Under the pieces are notes generated by a model. It was not told the DNA's origin and ran no database searches. It saw only the letters and a list, made by a program, of their open reading frames with translations. Below are positions 8,401-16,841 of a stretch of DNA of 64,000 bases, one piece after another. Each line of letters begins with the position of its first letter. Position 1 is the first letter of the stretch. Source of the DNA: Veillonellaceae bacterium (GTDB lineage: Bacteria > Bacillota > Negativicutes > Veillonellales > Veillonellaceae); the NCBI GenBank assembly GCA_900766245.1, contig CAAFUR010000014.1, forward strand, positions 62,001-126,000, read 5' to 3'. The position numbers and the translations under genes are program-made.

Positions 8401-9288
8401 ATGTCAGATGAACGAGTTACAGATCTACAGTTGGCACACTCTGTGCTAGGCTATACTGGGGTTCCAGGGGCCTATGCCTATGAAGTGCTGCAGAATGTAC
8501 TTTCAAAATATATAGAAAAGGGTGGATCCGTGGAAGGACAACGGATTGAGCGCTGTCAAAGCCATCGCGAGCTTGTACAGGCTGTTCACGAAGGACGCAT
8601 CGATTATGCTATATTGCCTATTGAAAATTCCATCGTCGGTGAAGTGCGGGATAGCACAGATTTAATCAAGGATAAAAATATTCATATTGTAGGAGAAGTA
8701 CGCCACCGTATTAGCCATAGTTTATTGGGCGTGCAAGGTGCTAGCCTAGATACGATCCAAGAGGTGTACTCCCACGAGCAAGCCCTCATGCAATGCTCAC
8801 AATTTTTGGCGACTCACAGCTCGTGGCAACTAAGTCCTATGAACAATACAGCCATGAGCGCGAAATATGTAAGTGATACCCAGGATATAACGAAAGCATG
8901 CATTGCCAATGCATCTGCGAAAGAATTATACGGTCTCACACTGTTGGCGCCAGACATTGCAAACTTTAAGGAAAACTTTACGCGATTCTTCATCATCACG
9001 CATAAGGATGTAAAGATTCATGATGCGCATAAACTGAGCATCATTGTACAAACGCCAAATACTCCAGGGGCACTGGTGAAAGTGTTACGAGTCTTTGAAA
9101 ATCACCAATTGAACATGGTGAATATCAAGTCACGACCATGTATGCACACGCCGTGGGAGTACTTTTTCTACATTGATATAGAAGGGGAAGGTCGTGAAGC
9201 AGAAGTACAACAGGCTTTGGCAGAAGTGCGAGAACTGTCCAATTATTTGCAGGTCTTAGGGCATTATAAAATCTATGATGTGCTGTGA
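8401..9288 (+). CDS. pheA: prephenate dehydratase with ACT domain
   Basis: Converts prephenate to phenylpyruvate for phenylalanine synthesis. The 295-residue protein has the PDT fold (about 10-195) with the opening GVPGAYAYE and the catalytic-region motif NFTRFF near residue 190. A C-terminal ACT domain follows, with GALVKVLRVF and a KSRP sequence where many relatives have ESRP; it senses phenylalanine. There is no chorismate mutase domain, so this is the monofunctional form. ATG 8401 follows TAGGAGGAG closely; a longer frame from 8344 has no such site. A TATAAT box lies at 8349-8354. It stands alone between the leucine operon and a small secreted protein gene. Confidence 0.93.
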   Translation: MSDERVTDLQLAHSVLGYTGVPGAYAYEVLQNVLSKYIEKGGSVEGQRIERCQSHRELVQAVHEGRIDYAILPIENSIVGEVRDSTDLIKDKNIHIVGEVRHRISHSLLGVQGASLDTIQEVYSHEQALMQCSQFLATHSSWQLSPMNNTAMSAKYVSDTQDITKACIANASAKELYGLTLLAPDIANFKENFTRFFIITHKDVKIHDAHKLSIIVQTPNTPGALVKVLRVFENHQLNMVNIKSRPCMHTPWEYFFYIDIEGEGREAEVQQALAEVRELSNYLQVLGHYKIYDVL

Positions 9289-9610
9289 GGATCTAATTAC
9301 AGTACATATTGCTAATGTATAGGTAAATATTGGATGATTTTCCTATATCTTGTAGTGACACGCAGTATACAAGACGGAGTTTAAAAGTTTCATGAAGTTT
9401 CGGTATACCCTTGCTCATAGAAATAGAGATATGATACTATATTCCCATGTGATATATAGAAATGTATAGATATAGCTGTATTGTATAAATGAGCTAAGTA
9501 CATGTGCTATGTAAATGTAGCATACAAATGCACTATGCAAACTCAGTACAGATGACCTCTAATTTCTATATACGAATTAAGAATGTGAAAATTAAGCAAG
9601 GAGACATAGT
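9289..9610. other. AT-rich intergenic region
   Basis: No gene seen. The stretch has repeated TATG/TGCA-rich words near 9490-9545 but no convincing terminator or riboswitch. A promoter for the PepSY gene must lie here; candidate -10 boxes near 9430 are weak. Confidence 0.4.
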
Positions 9611-10024
9611 ATGAAACGAAGCATTATTTCTTTTTTAGTAGGCGCCATTGTGACGGCATGTGCTATGGGTTGGTTTTGGTATCAAGACCGTGAGCAGTAC
9701 ACACGTGCCATCCCCGCTGTAAAAGGGGTAGTTCAAGTAGCGCCAATGGTGAATGGAACATCAACAGGAACGACAAATGGTACTGTACAACAAACTGGAG
9801 CCGTAGCGCCACAAGCAACACAGCAACAAGTACAAATAACACAAGAAAAAGCAATGGAAATCTTCAAAACAGCATACCCTGACTATCGCATTGAAAAAGT
9901 GAAGTTCGATACAGATCACGGTCGTGCTCATTATGAAATCGATGGGGAAACCTTAACACGGGAAGTAGAAATTAAAATTGATGCTGTTACTGGGGAAATC
10001 TTCCAAGTTAAAGAAGGACATTAA
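9611..10024 (+). CDS. membrane-anchored PepSY-domain protein
   Basis: A 137-residue protein exported or anchored by an N-terminal hydrophobic segment (about 4-23). VTAC at 14-17 could be read as a lipobox, but the hydrophobic stretch continues after it, so a simple membrane anchor is more likely. Residues 40-75 form a T/Q/A-rich low-complexity linker. The C-terminal part (about 77-135) reads as one PepSY domain: ITQEKAMEIFKTAYP at its start and AVTGEIFQVK at its end. PepSY domains are often attached to cell-envelope proteins and are proposed to inhibit peptidases. The substrate is unknown. A GCAAGGAG site precedes ATG 9611. It appears to be a single-gene unit. Confidence 0.8.
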   Translation: MKRSIISFLVGAIVTACAMGWFWYQDREQYTRAIPAVKGVVQVAPMVNGTSTGTTNGTVQQTGAVAPQATQQQVQITQEKAMEIFKTAYPDYRIEKVKFDTDHGRAHYEIDGETLTREVEIKIDAVTGEIFQVKEGH

Positions 10025-10054
10025 GATACTATAACGGTTTCTTGAAGAAAGAAA

Positions 10055-10106
10055 AGGGCTGTAACAGATATGTAGAGAAGTACATAGAGTTATGGCTCCT
10101 TTTTGT
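10055..10106 (+). terminator. probable terminator after the PepSY gene
   Basis: AAAAGGGCTGTAAC can pair imperfectly with GTTATGGCTCCTTTTT, ending in a T5 run. The stem has mismatches, but the position after the stop codon is right. Confidence 0.5.
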
Positions 10107-10165
10107 ATGTAAATAATAAGATTAGAATATTTAAAAAATAGTATAAAGAATACTAAAAAATAATA

Positions 10166-10193
10166 TTGACATAATTTTATTTTGGTGTATAAT
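10166..10193 (+). promoter_or_regulatory. strong predicted promoter of the restriction island
   Basis: Perfect TTGACA and TATAAT hexamers with a 16-base spacer, the best promoter match noticed in the window. It would give a leader of over 200 bases before the MTase-HsdS fusion gene. A second, extended -10 box (TGGTATAAT ending at 10326) lies downstream. Confidence 0.7.
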
Positions 10194-10258
10194 GAAGTTG
10201 TAGATAAATTGGTTAACCGGTACTTAGTAAAATATCTTTTTTATTTCAATCTAATTTT

Positions 10259-10277
10259 CTAGTATCGTGAATACTAG
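10259..10277. promoter_or_regulatory. operator-like palindrome 1
   Basis: CTAGTAT, five bases, ATACTAG: a perfect 7-bp dyad. A matching dyad lies 108 bp downstream (10367-10385) with the same half-site and spacer length, and the two flank the extended -10 box at 10318-10326. Together they look like a pair of binding sites for one dimeric regulator. Confidence 0.5.
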
Positions 10278-10366
10278 ATATAGAAATAAAATATACTATT
10301 AATTGTTAAGGGGAGTGTGGTATAATAGGCAAAAATAAAAAGATAAATTTTTTTAGATTAAAACAC

Positions 10367-10385
10367 CTAGTATTAGCAATACTAA
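10367..10385. promoter_or_regulatory. operator-like palindrome 2
   Basis: CTAGTAT, five bases, ATACTAA: the same half-sites and spacing as the dyad at 10259-10277, with one mismatch at the outer base. It ends about 35 bases before the start codon of the fusion gene. Confidence 0.5.
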
Positions 10386-10419
10386 AAGCGATAGAACTTA
10401 TAATAATCAGGAGGGTAAT

Positions 10420-12315
10420 ATGTCATTAAAAGGTAAACAAGAATTGCAAGCATGGATTTCAAATATCATGGTAAGTCCAATTAGAAGCGGACAATTAAAA
10501 GGATTTCTAGCAATGGTTGCATTAGTGCTTCACGAGCATCCAGAATCTTTACGAGGACTTATTTTAGGTACACAAGATGATTTATATAGATTAGCAGATC
10601 GTACTGCAATTGATAACCAAATGGCCTATGTAAAAACAATGAAACAGTTAGGAAGACTTTCAAAACAACCGAATACAAATACATATCTACTAGAGAGTGT
10701 ATTGTATGATGTAAAAACGACGCCAGAAAAATTAGGCGATGCAATGTATCGAGAGTTACTGCGTATTTTAGTAGAGTGTACACCATTAGAAGTATTAGAT
10801 GTTGCATTAAATGAAGAATGGTTGCATAGACTGGAAACTGGTAGTACGACACCAGTATATATCAACCAATTATTGGTAGAGTTGGGAGATTTAAAAGAAG
10901 GGCAAACAGTTCTTGATCCAACTATGGGGGTAGCAGGTACACTATTAGCTGCTTACGAAAAAAATGAAACAACTTTGGTAGGGCAAGATATAAATTTAGG
11001 AACAGTCGGTTGTGCGTATATTAATCTATTTTTGCATGGTGTGAAATTAGAACACATCGCATTGTATGAAGGTGAAATGTTTGGAGAGCCACATTTTCTT
11101 GCAGCGAATACTACCTTTGATCGAGTATTGCAATTCCCCAATTTTGCTACAAAAGTAAATACGGAATCCTTGCAAGGACAGGTTAGCAGATTTCCATTCG
11201 GACCGATGGCACCGATGGCAGGTGAGTGGATGAATGTAAGTAGTGCATTGACAGCCCTTATACCTCATGATGGTAAAGCAGTTATTGCCGTATTTAATGG
11301 CGTATTATATAGAGGTGGTGCGGATGGAAAAATTCGTGAAAGCATTTTAAATTATGACTTAATTGAAACCGTGATAGGAGTACCTTCAGGAATATTACCA
11401 AATATTTCTGTACCATGGGCTATTGTGGTATGTAATAATCATAAACAAGATGCGATGAAAGGAAAGGTGCAGTTTATCCAAATTTCTGAAGATATGATAG
11501 AAACGGTATCACGTCGTACACAGGTATTAACGAAAGATAGCATTCGTCGAATTGTAGAAATATACCGCAATAAAGAGGAAGTTCCAGGTGTTGCAACCAC
11601 AGTACCTCTTTCTGAGCTCAAAGAAGGGAAACTATTGCCGTCAGATTATATAGAAGAAGCAGAGGTTGAATTAGACGGTTTTACTATTTCTATCAATGCT
11701 GATGAACTTGAGAAACGTGAAACTATCCCATTGGATAAGGTAGTAAGTATAGGTCGAGGTCTTAATATAACTGCCAAAAGTGAAGATGCTAATGGTGAGT
11801 ATGGTGTACTACGTATTATGGATATCGAAGACTATGGCAGAATTAATTATGATAACCTAGTGAGGACAACCTCAGAAGCGGGTAAGGTAGACAATTATCT
11901 ATTAGAAAAAGATGACTTAGTACTCAGTATTCGAGGTGGTACAAATAAAGTAGGTATTGTTGATCGAGATATGGATAAGTTATTGTTTAATGCTAACTTA
12001 GTACGATTACGTGTAAAATACCGTCAATGTAATCCAAAATGGTTACAAATTTATTTAACTAGTTTAATTGGTCAATGGTTACTGAAAAGAATCTCTCGTG
12101 GGACAACGGTACAACAAATTACAATGTCAGAACTGAAAGAGTTACCAATTCCTGTGCTATCTTTGGAAGAACAAGAACGCGATGTAGCTTGGTATGAACA
12201 GAAACAAGAAGAACTTGAGCAACTACGACTTACATTGCGACAACAAGAACAAGCGATGAAACGAGAACTGGTTAATAGCTTTGGATTTGGAGAAGGCTTT
12301 GTTGTAGAAAAATAA
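10420..12315 (+). CDS. degenerate N6-methyltransferase fused to an HsdS-like specificity domain
   Basis: This 631-residue protein has two parts. Residues about 90-380 follow the HsdM/N6-adenine methyltransferase fold: motif I appears as DPTMGVAGT from D166, and GQDIN resembles the next strand. The catalytic NPP(Y/F) motif is replaced by QFPNF at 238-242, so methyl transfer is doubtful although S-adenosylmethionine might still bind. Residues about 430-631 resemble one HsdS half: a target recognition domain (GVLRIMDIEDYG, LSIRGGTNK, RGTTVQQI) followed by a coiled-coil helix rich in E and Q. It precedes hsdM by 120 bases and has its own promoter region with two palindromes. It could be a regulator, a DNA-binding decoy or a diverged modification enzyme. 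A GGAGGG site precedes ATG 10420. Confidence 0.7.
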   Translation: MSLKGKQELQAWISNIMVSPIRSGQLKGFLAMVALVLHEHPESLRGLILGTQDDLYRLADRTAIDNQMAYVKTMKQLGRLSKQPNTNTYLLESVLYDVKTTPEKLGDAMYRELLRILVECTPLEVLDVALNEEWLHRLETGSTTPVYINQLLVELGDLKEGQTVLDPTMGVAGTLLAAYEKNETTLVGQDINLGTVGCAYINLFLHGVKLEHIALYEGEMFGEPHFLAANTTFDRVLQFPNFATKVNTESLQGQVSRFPFGPMAPMAGEWMNVSSALTALIPHDGKAVIAVFNGVLYRGGADGKIRESILNYDLIETVIGVPSGILPNISVPWAIVVCNNHKQDAMKGKVQFIQISEDMIETVSRRTQVLTKDSIRRIVEIYRNKEEVPGVATTVPLSELKEGKLLPSDYIEEAEVELDGFTISINADELEKRETIPLDKVVSIGRGLNITAKSEDANGEYGVLRIMDIEDYGRINYDNLVRTTSEAGKVDNYLLEKDDLVLSIRGGTNKVGIVDRDMDKLLFNANLVRLRVKYRQCNPKWLQIYLTSLIGQWLLKRISRGTTVQQITMSELKELPIPVLSLEEQERDVAWYEQKQEELEQLRLTLRQQEQAMKRELVNSFGFGEGFVVEK

Positions 12316-12435
12316 AAGGGAATCATACATAGAAAAATTAACGAGATAATCATGCTTGCCTGGTTCATGTTTATATATAATACCGGGTTAATATGATAGA
12401 ATGATAAGTAAAGATAAAACTTAAGGAGAATATTT

Positions 12436-13965
12436 ATGGCTAAAAATAATGTTAATATAGGATTTGAAAAGCAAATTTGGGAGGCCGCATGTGTACTTTG
12501 GGGTCATATTCCACCGGCAGATTATCGTAAAGTAATTGTGGGGCTTATTTTCCTGCGCTATATTTCTAGTGCCTTTGATAGACGATATCAAGAGTTATTA
12601 CTAGAAGGATATGGCGATGAAAATGATAAAGATGCCTACCTAGAAGAAAATATCTTTTTCGTACCTGAAGCAGCACGGTGGACAACAATTTCTCAGTATG
12701 CACATACACCAGAGATTGGTACTATCCTTGATGATGCTATGATTGCTATTGAAAAAGATAATCCTGTACTAAAAAATGTATTACCAAAAGTGTATGGAAA
12801 TCCCGATTTAGATAAAACAGTTTTGGGAGATGTAGTTGATTTATTTACGAATAAAATTCATATGGATGAAACCGAATATACAAAGGACTTGTTAGGTCGT
12901 ACTTATGAATATTGCATTGAACAATTTGCCGAGAAGGAGGGAAAAAAAGGTGGAGAGTTCTATACACCTTCTAGTATTGTTAAAACAATTGTAGAAATTT
13001 TAAGACCATTTGATAATTGTCGTGTCTATGATCCAGCAATGGGAAGTGGTGGCATGTTTGTGCAAAGTGCTAAGTTTGTGGAAGCTCATAGTGGTCGTAG
13101 AGGAACTTTATCTGTATATGGGCAGGAGTCTAATTCAGATACTTGGAGAATGGCAAAAATGAATATGGCTATTCGAGGTATTGAAGCTAATTTTGGTGAG
13201 AGTCACGCAGATACATTTACTAACGATATTCATCCACAATTAAAAGCAGACTTTATTATGGCAAACCCACCGTTCAACTATAAAAACTGGGGAGCAGAAA
13301 AGCTACAAGATGATGTACGGTGGAAATATGGTATGCCACCAGAAAAAAATGCTAACTATGCGTGGATTCAACACATGATTCATCACTTAGCTCCAAATGG
13401 AAAAATTGGACTAGTATTAGCAAATGGTGCTTTATCTTCCCAAACTTTAGGAGAAGGGGATATTAGAAAGAAAATTATTGAAGATGATTTAGTAGAAGGC
13501 ATCATTGCTCTACCAGCAAAGTTATTTTATAGCGTAACCATACCGGTTACTTTGTGGTTTATCACAAAAAATAAAAAGCAAAAAGGGAAAACGCTTTTTA
13601 TTGACGCTAGAAAAATGGGCTACATGGTAGATCGGAAGCATAGGGACCTTACAGAAGGAATTCAAGAAGACGGAAGCCTTGGTGATATTGATACTTTAGC
13701 TAAGACGTTCGAAGACTTTCAAAACGGAACCTTGGAGCCAACGCAAGGATTTTCTGCAATAGCAACCATTGAAGACATACAAGCACAAGATTATATTTTG
13801 ACACCAGGGCGCTATGTAGGTCTCGAAGAAGGAGATGATGATGGAGAATCTTTTGAAGAAATCATGGCTAAATTGACAGAGGAACTTGGAGAATTATTTG
13901 AAGAATCTCACAAATTGGAAGAAGAGATTAGAAAAAACTTGGGGGCGATTGGGTATGAAGTGTAG
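12436..13965 (+). CDS. hsdM: type I restriction-modification methyltransferase subunit
   Basis: Catalytic modification subunit of a type I R-M complex (M2S with HsdS, R2M2S with HsdR), transferring methyl groups to adenine N6. The 509-residue protein has the HsdM N-terminal helical domain (about 8-150), motif I DPAMGSGG from D199 and the catalytic NPPF at 277-280. All key residues are present, in contrast to the preceding fusion protein. TAAGGAG precedes ATG 12436. The last 11 bases overlap the start of hsdS, the usual coupling in these operons. Confidence 0.95.
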   Translation: MAKNNVNIGFEKQIWEAACVLWGHIPPADYRKVIVGLIFLRYISSAFDRRYQELLLEGYGDENDKDAYLEENIFFVPEAARWTTISQYAHTPEIGTILDDAMIAIEKDNPVLKNVLPKVYGNPDLDKTVLGDVVDLFTNKIHMDETEYTKDLLGRTYEYCIEQFAEKEGKKGGEFYTPSSIVKTIVEILRPFDNCRVYDPAMGSGGMFVQSAKFVEAHSGRRGTLSVYGQESNSDTWRMAKMNMAIRGIEANFGESHADTFTNDIHPQLKADFIMANPPFNYKNWGAEKLQDDVRWKYGMPPEKNANYAWIQHMIHHLAPNGKIGLVLANGALSSQTLGEGDIRKKIIEDDLVEGIIALPAKLFYSVTIPVTLWFITKNKKQKGKTLFIDARKMGYMVDRKHRDLTEGIQEDGSLGDIDTLAKTFEDFQNGTLEPTQGFSAIATIEDIQAQDYILTPGRYVGLEEGDDDGESFEEIMAKLTEELGELFEESHKLEEEIRKNLGAIGYEV

Positions 13966-14455
13966 ATTAGAAGAAATTGTAGATATAACGATGGGACAAT
14001 CGCCTAAATCTGAATATTATAATACGGAAAAAGAAGGATACCCTTTCCTGCAGGGAAATAGAACATTTGGGTTTAAGTATCCTACATTTGATACATATAC
14101 AACAGCTATCACAAAGTTAGCGAAAGCTGGAGATGTAATAATGAGTGTAAGAGCTCCAGTTGGCGACCTAAATATTACTTATGTTGATATGTGTTTAGGT
14201 CGTGGAGTTTGTTCTTTAAGAATGAAGAATGGAAACCAAAGTTTCTTGTATTATATGATGAAATATTATATTTCCCATTTATTACAAAAGGAGAGTGGGA
14301 CAGTATTTGGATCTATAAATAAGAATGATATTAGCAGGTTAGAAGTTGATATTCCAGAAGATTTAAATCATCAAAATAAGATTGCTCGTTATTTAGAAAT
14401 GTTAGATGATAAAATTGAAGTAAATAATGCGATAAACAATAATTTAGTGGCTTAA
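13955..14455 (+). CDS. hsdS: half-length hsdS (first TRD only) in the currently truncated configuration
   Basis: A 166-residue HsdS half: one target recognition domain (IVDITMGQSPKSEYYN at the start, SVRAPVGDL and GTVFGSI further in) and the central helix ending KIEVNNAINNNL. It stops at 14455 just after a 14-base site, AAACAATAATTTAG (14434-14447). On the opposite strand a matching second half lies between this site and its inverted copy at 15093-15106. If that segment is flipped the frame runs through without a break to give a 377-residue HsdS (493 plus 641 bases, exactly 378 codons), close to the 380 residues of the intact hsdS at 16842. As it stands the product is half-size; half-HsdS proteins can dimerise in some systems. 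Start ATG 13955 overlaps hsdM. Confidence 0.85.
   Translation: MKCRLEEIVDITMGQSPKSEYYNTEKEGYPFLQGNRTFGFKYPTFDTYTTAITKLAKAGDVIMSVRAPVGDLNITYVDMCLGRGVCSLRMKNGNQSFLYYMMKYYISHLLQKESGTVFGSINKNDISRLEVDIPEDLNHQNKIARYLEMLDDKIEVNNAINNNLVA
14434..14447 (+). repeat. hsdS recombination site 1
   Basis: AAACAATAATTTAG, one of four identical copies in alternating orientation. Homology continues outward: the next bases TGGCTTAAAT also follow site 4 when that site is read on the minus strand. Confidence 0.8.
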
Positions 14456-15042
14456 ATGTCAATGTTAGAAACATCTAGCTCGCCAGATAGGAGTTTTGGT
14501 AATAATGTATCTCTCAATATAGTTAATTTCTTAATTTCTATTCTATTAGATATTATTAAATCATAAATTGGTTGAAGTAATTTACCAATGTCTTGATAAT
14601 CAGCTTTACTTGGTATTAAAACTTCTGCTTTTATAAGATCTTCTCTTTTGATGTGTCCCATAGTAGTAGCTTTATCAGCAGCAATAGCTATGAAACGATC
14701 AAGGTGATATTTTGTCCATGAGTAATAAAACCATTTATCATAGTGAGGAGAGGTTACTTTAAATAAATGCTGATTTAATCCACAAGTTCCCCCACACCAA
14801 ATACCTATAAACAGAGTACCTGACCAAGAAAAAACTACATCTCCATCATGAATAATATAGTCCTCTTTTATATTTGATGAGCAGATGTCGCTATTATTAT
14901 CACAAAAACCCTGTCTAAATTCTTTGATTTTAAGAACAGGGAGCCCGTTATCATTTGTATGTGGCCGATGCTTCTGCATTGCTAATCCATTTACATATTT
15001 TGCAATATCTAATAAGTTACTCTTTTTGTAATCATCAGGCAC
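14452..15042 (-). CDS. hsdS: silent second half of hsdS (TRD2) on the inverted cassette
   Basis: Reads on the minus strand as an HsdS second half of about 196 residues, with TRD2 (PDDYKKSNLLDIAKYVNG near the start, ATTMGHIKRED later) and the family-typical C-terminus LLPKLLSGELDVSNIDI. The last residues are almost identical to those of the intact hsdS ending at 17984. The open frame extends back without a good start codon to about 15112, through NNLEQQAQAIF, exactly the sequence expected after the first half once the cassette is flipped. The GTG at 15042 has no ribosome binding site, so in the present orientation this half is probably not translated. Confidence 0.8.
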   Translation of the reverse strand: MPDDYKKSNLLDIAKYVNGLAMQKHRPHTNDNGLPVLKIKEFRQGFCDNNSDICSSNIKEDYIIHDGDVVFSWSGTLFIGIWCGGTCGLNQHLFKVTSPHYDKWFYYSWTKYHLDRFIAIAADKATTMGHIKREDLIKAEVLIPSKADYQDIGKLLQPIYDLIISNRIEIKKLTILRDTLLPKLLSGELDVSNIDI

Positions 15043-15092
15043 TTCACTTAATGATAAAAGCTTATTCGTAAATATAGCTTGAGCTTGTTGCT

Positions 15093-15106
15093 CTAAATTA
15101 TTGTTT
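15093..15106 (-). repeat. hsdS recombination site 2
   Basis: Inverse complement of AAACAATAATTTAG. Read on the minus strand it is followed by AGCAACAAGC, the same bases that follow site 3 on the plus strand. Confidence 0.8.
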
Positions 15107-15151
15107 ACCTCACCTTAATCAATACATCAAACTATAGAAAGGAGGGGCTAT

Positions 15152-15757
15152 ATGGTTTTACCTAATAAACTTAATATTATTGATTCCTTAGAACTTTCAA
15201 AGGAAGAAGAAAAAATTAGTAAAAAGAAGGCTGCAGAACTATTTGAAAATAAGATACTAGATAATTACTCTGTAGGTTCCTTTGCACAGTTAGCAGCGAT
15301 TCATGAATATTTATTTTGTGACATCTATGAATTTGCGGGGGAAGTTAGAACTGTAAATATAGCAGAAGGTAATTTTAGATTTGCTCCAGTTATGTATTTA
15401 GATGCGTCACTAAGTAATATTGAAAATATGCCACAAACTACATTTGATGAAATTATTGAAAAATATGTTGAGATGAATGTAGCACATCCTTTTAGAGAAG
15501 GAAATGGTAGGAGTACAAGAATTTGGTTGGATTTAATATTAAAACAAGAGCTGTGTCTTGTCATTGATTGGAGTCTTGTAGATAAAGAAGATTACTTATT
15601 GGCTATGGAACGAAGTCCGATTAGAGATACAGAAATTAAGTATGTATTAAAGCAGGCTTTGACCGATAAAGTAAACGATAGAAATGTATATATGAAGGGG
15701 ATAGACCATAGCTATTATTACGAAGGATATACATTATATAAAGCAGAGGAGTTGTAG
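15152..15757 (+). CDS. Fic/DOC family protein, class III (copy 2, inside the hsdS locus)
   Basis: A 201-residue paralogue of the Fic protein at 1941-2546, with the same length, the active-site motif HPFREGNGR at 112-120 and the C-terminal inhibitory motif SYYYEG at 187-192. By eye about three quarters of positions are identical, and the last 14 residues are unchanged. It has a strong AAAGGAGGGG site before ATG 15152. It sits between hsdS cassette 1 and the recombinase gene, in the segment that would turn over in a site 2 x site 3 inversion. A role in the restriction system is not established; it may be a passenger, a toxin, or a regulator. The base composition resembles its AT-rich neighbours. 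Confidence 0.85.
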   Translation: MVLPNKLNIIDSLELSKEEEKISKKKAAELFENKILDNYSVGSFAQLAAIHEYLFCDIYEFAGEVRTVNIAEGNFRFAPVMYLDASLSNIENMPQTTFDEIIEKYVEMNVAHPFREGNGRSTRIWLDLILKQELCLVIDWSLVDKEDYLLAMERSPIRDTEIKYVLKQALTDKVNDRNVYMKGIDHSYYYEGYTLYKAEEL

Positions 15758-15771
15758 ACTGATTTATCCTG

Positions 15772-15805
15772 GCAACGGTAGGATTTTTAGAAGAGGTACC
15801 GTTGC
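15772..15805. other. hairpin between fic and the recombinase gene
   Basis: GCAACGGTA pairs perfectly with TACCGTTGC around a 16-base loop. There is no T tract, so it is more likely a protein-binding dyad or an RNA stem in the recombinase leader than a terminator. Confidence 0.4.
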
Positions 15806-15841
15806 GCTAGTTCTCTTTTGATAGTAAAAGGAGAACAAAAC

Positions 15842-16825
15842 ATGAAAGAACAGTTGACAATTGATATATTGCAATCTATGTTGCCATATTTGAATCAAGG
15901 TCAAAGCAAGCAATTGCAAATTGTGCTAGATAAGGTTTTACTAGCATATGATGTGGTAATCTCAGAAGGTGCGGATACTGAAGATAATCTTGATTATGTA
16001 GAAATGTTTATTTCTGCTAAACGAATCGAAGGGTGTTCTGAGAAAACTATAAAATACTACGAATCTACAATTTTAGCTATGCTAGATTCACTGGACAAAT
16101 GTGTTAGATACATTTCCACTGATGATATACGAGGATATTTGACTGCATATCATCATAAGAAGGGTTCTAGTAAAGTAACGATAGATAATATACGTCGTAT
16201 TTTATCGAGCTTTTTTACATGGTTAGAAGATGAGGATTATATTATTAAAAGTCCTGTTAGGAGGATTCGTAAGATAAAAACAGGAAGCAGTGTTAAAGAA
16301 ACGTATACAGATGAAGAGATTGAAGCTATGCGTGATCATTGCAACACTATACGAGATTTAGCGATTATTGAGTTACTTGCTTCAACTGGCATGCGTATTG
16401 GTGAAATGATTTTGTTAAATCGTGCTGATATTGATTTTAATGAACGAGAATGTGTCGTTTTAGGAAAAGGAAATAAAGAGAGGATTGTTTATTTTGATGC
16501 GCGAACGAAGATTCACTTGCAAAAATATTTAGTATCTAGAAAAGATGACAATCCTTCATTATTCGTTTCCCTTAATAAACCTAACCATCGAGTTACTATT
16601 AGTGGTATCGAGTCGCGATTGCGAAAGTTAGGGAAAGTATTAGGAATTTCAAAAGTACATCCTCATAAATTTCGGCGTACATTAGCGACAATGGCTATTG
16701 ATAAAGGGATGCCCATAGAACAATTACAGCAATTATTAGGGCATAAGCGGATTGATACTACACTGCAATATGCAATGGTTAAACAAAGCAATGTAAAAAT
16801 TGCGCATAGAAAATATATAGGATAA
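15842..16825 (+). CDS. tyrosine site-specific recombinase, probable hsdS invertase
   Basis: A 327-residue phage-integrase-family recombinase (XerC/D-like). The N-terminal SAM-like core-binding domain covers about 55-145. The catalytic set is complete: R185 in TGMRIGE, a beta-hairpin lysine in GKGNKER, H275 and R278 in HKFRR, H301 in LLGH and the nucleophile Y310 in TLQYA. The start ATG 15842 follows AAGGAG; the longer frame from 15818 begins before that site. Similar recombinases accompany phase-variable type I loci, for example in streptococci. Four copies of a 14-base site surround it, which makes hsdS inversion its likely function; this is inferred from context. Confidence 0.88.
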   Translation: MKEQLTIDILQSMLPYLNQGQSKQLQIVLDKVLLAYDVVISEGADTEDNLDYVEMFISAKRIEGCSEKTIKYYESTILAMLDSLDKCVRYISTDDIRGYLTAYHHKKGSSKVTIDNIRRILSSFFTWLEDEDYIIKSPVRRIRKIKTGSSVKETYTDEEIEAMRDHCNTIRDLAIIELLASTGMRIGEMILLNRADIDFNERECVVLGKGNKERIVYFDARTKIHLQKYLVSRKDDNPSLFVSLNKPNHRVTISGIESRLRKLGKVLGISKVHPHKFRRTLATMAIDKGMPIEQLQQLLGHKRIDTTLQYAMVKQSNVKIAHRKYIG

Positions 16826-16841
16826 TAGAGGTTACAAGTAA

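Larger units (their letters stand above)
14434..15106. other. invertible hsdS cassette 1 (OFF orientation)
   Basis: A 673-bp segment bounded by AAACAATAATTTAG at 14434-14447 and its exact inverse complement at 15093-15106. It carries the second TRD half of an hsdS on the minus strand. The equivalent cassette at 17369-18002 has the same boundaries in the opposite internal orientation, where its half is joined to an upstream hsdS half. The tyrosine recombinase at 15842 is the likely enzyme. Confidence 0.8.
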
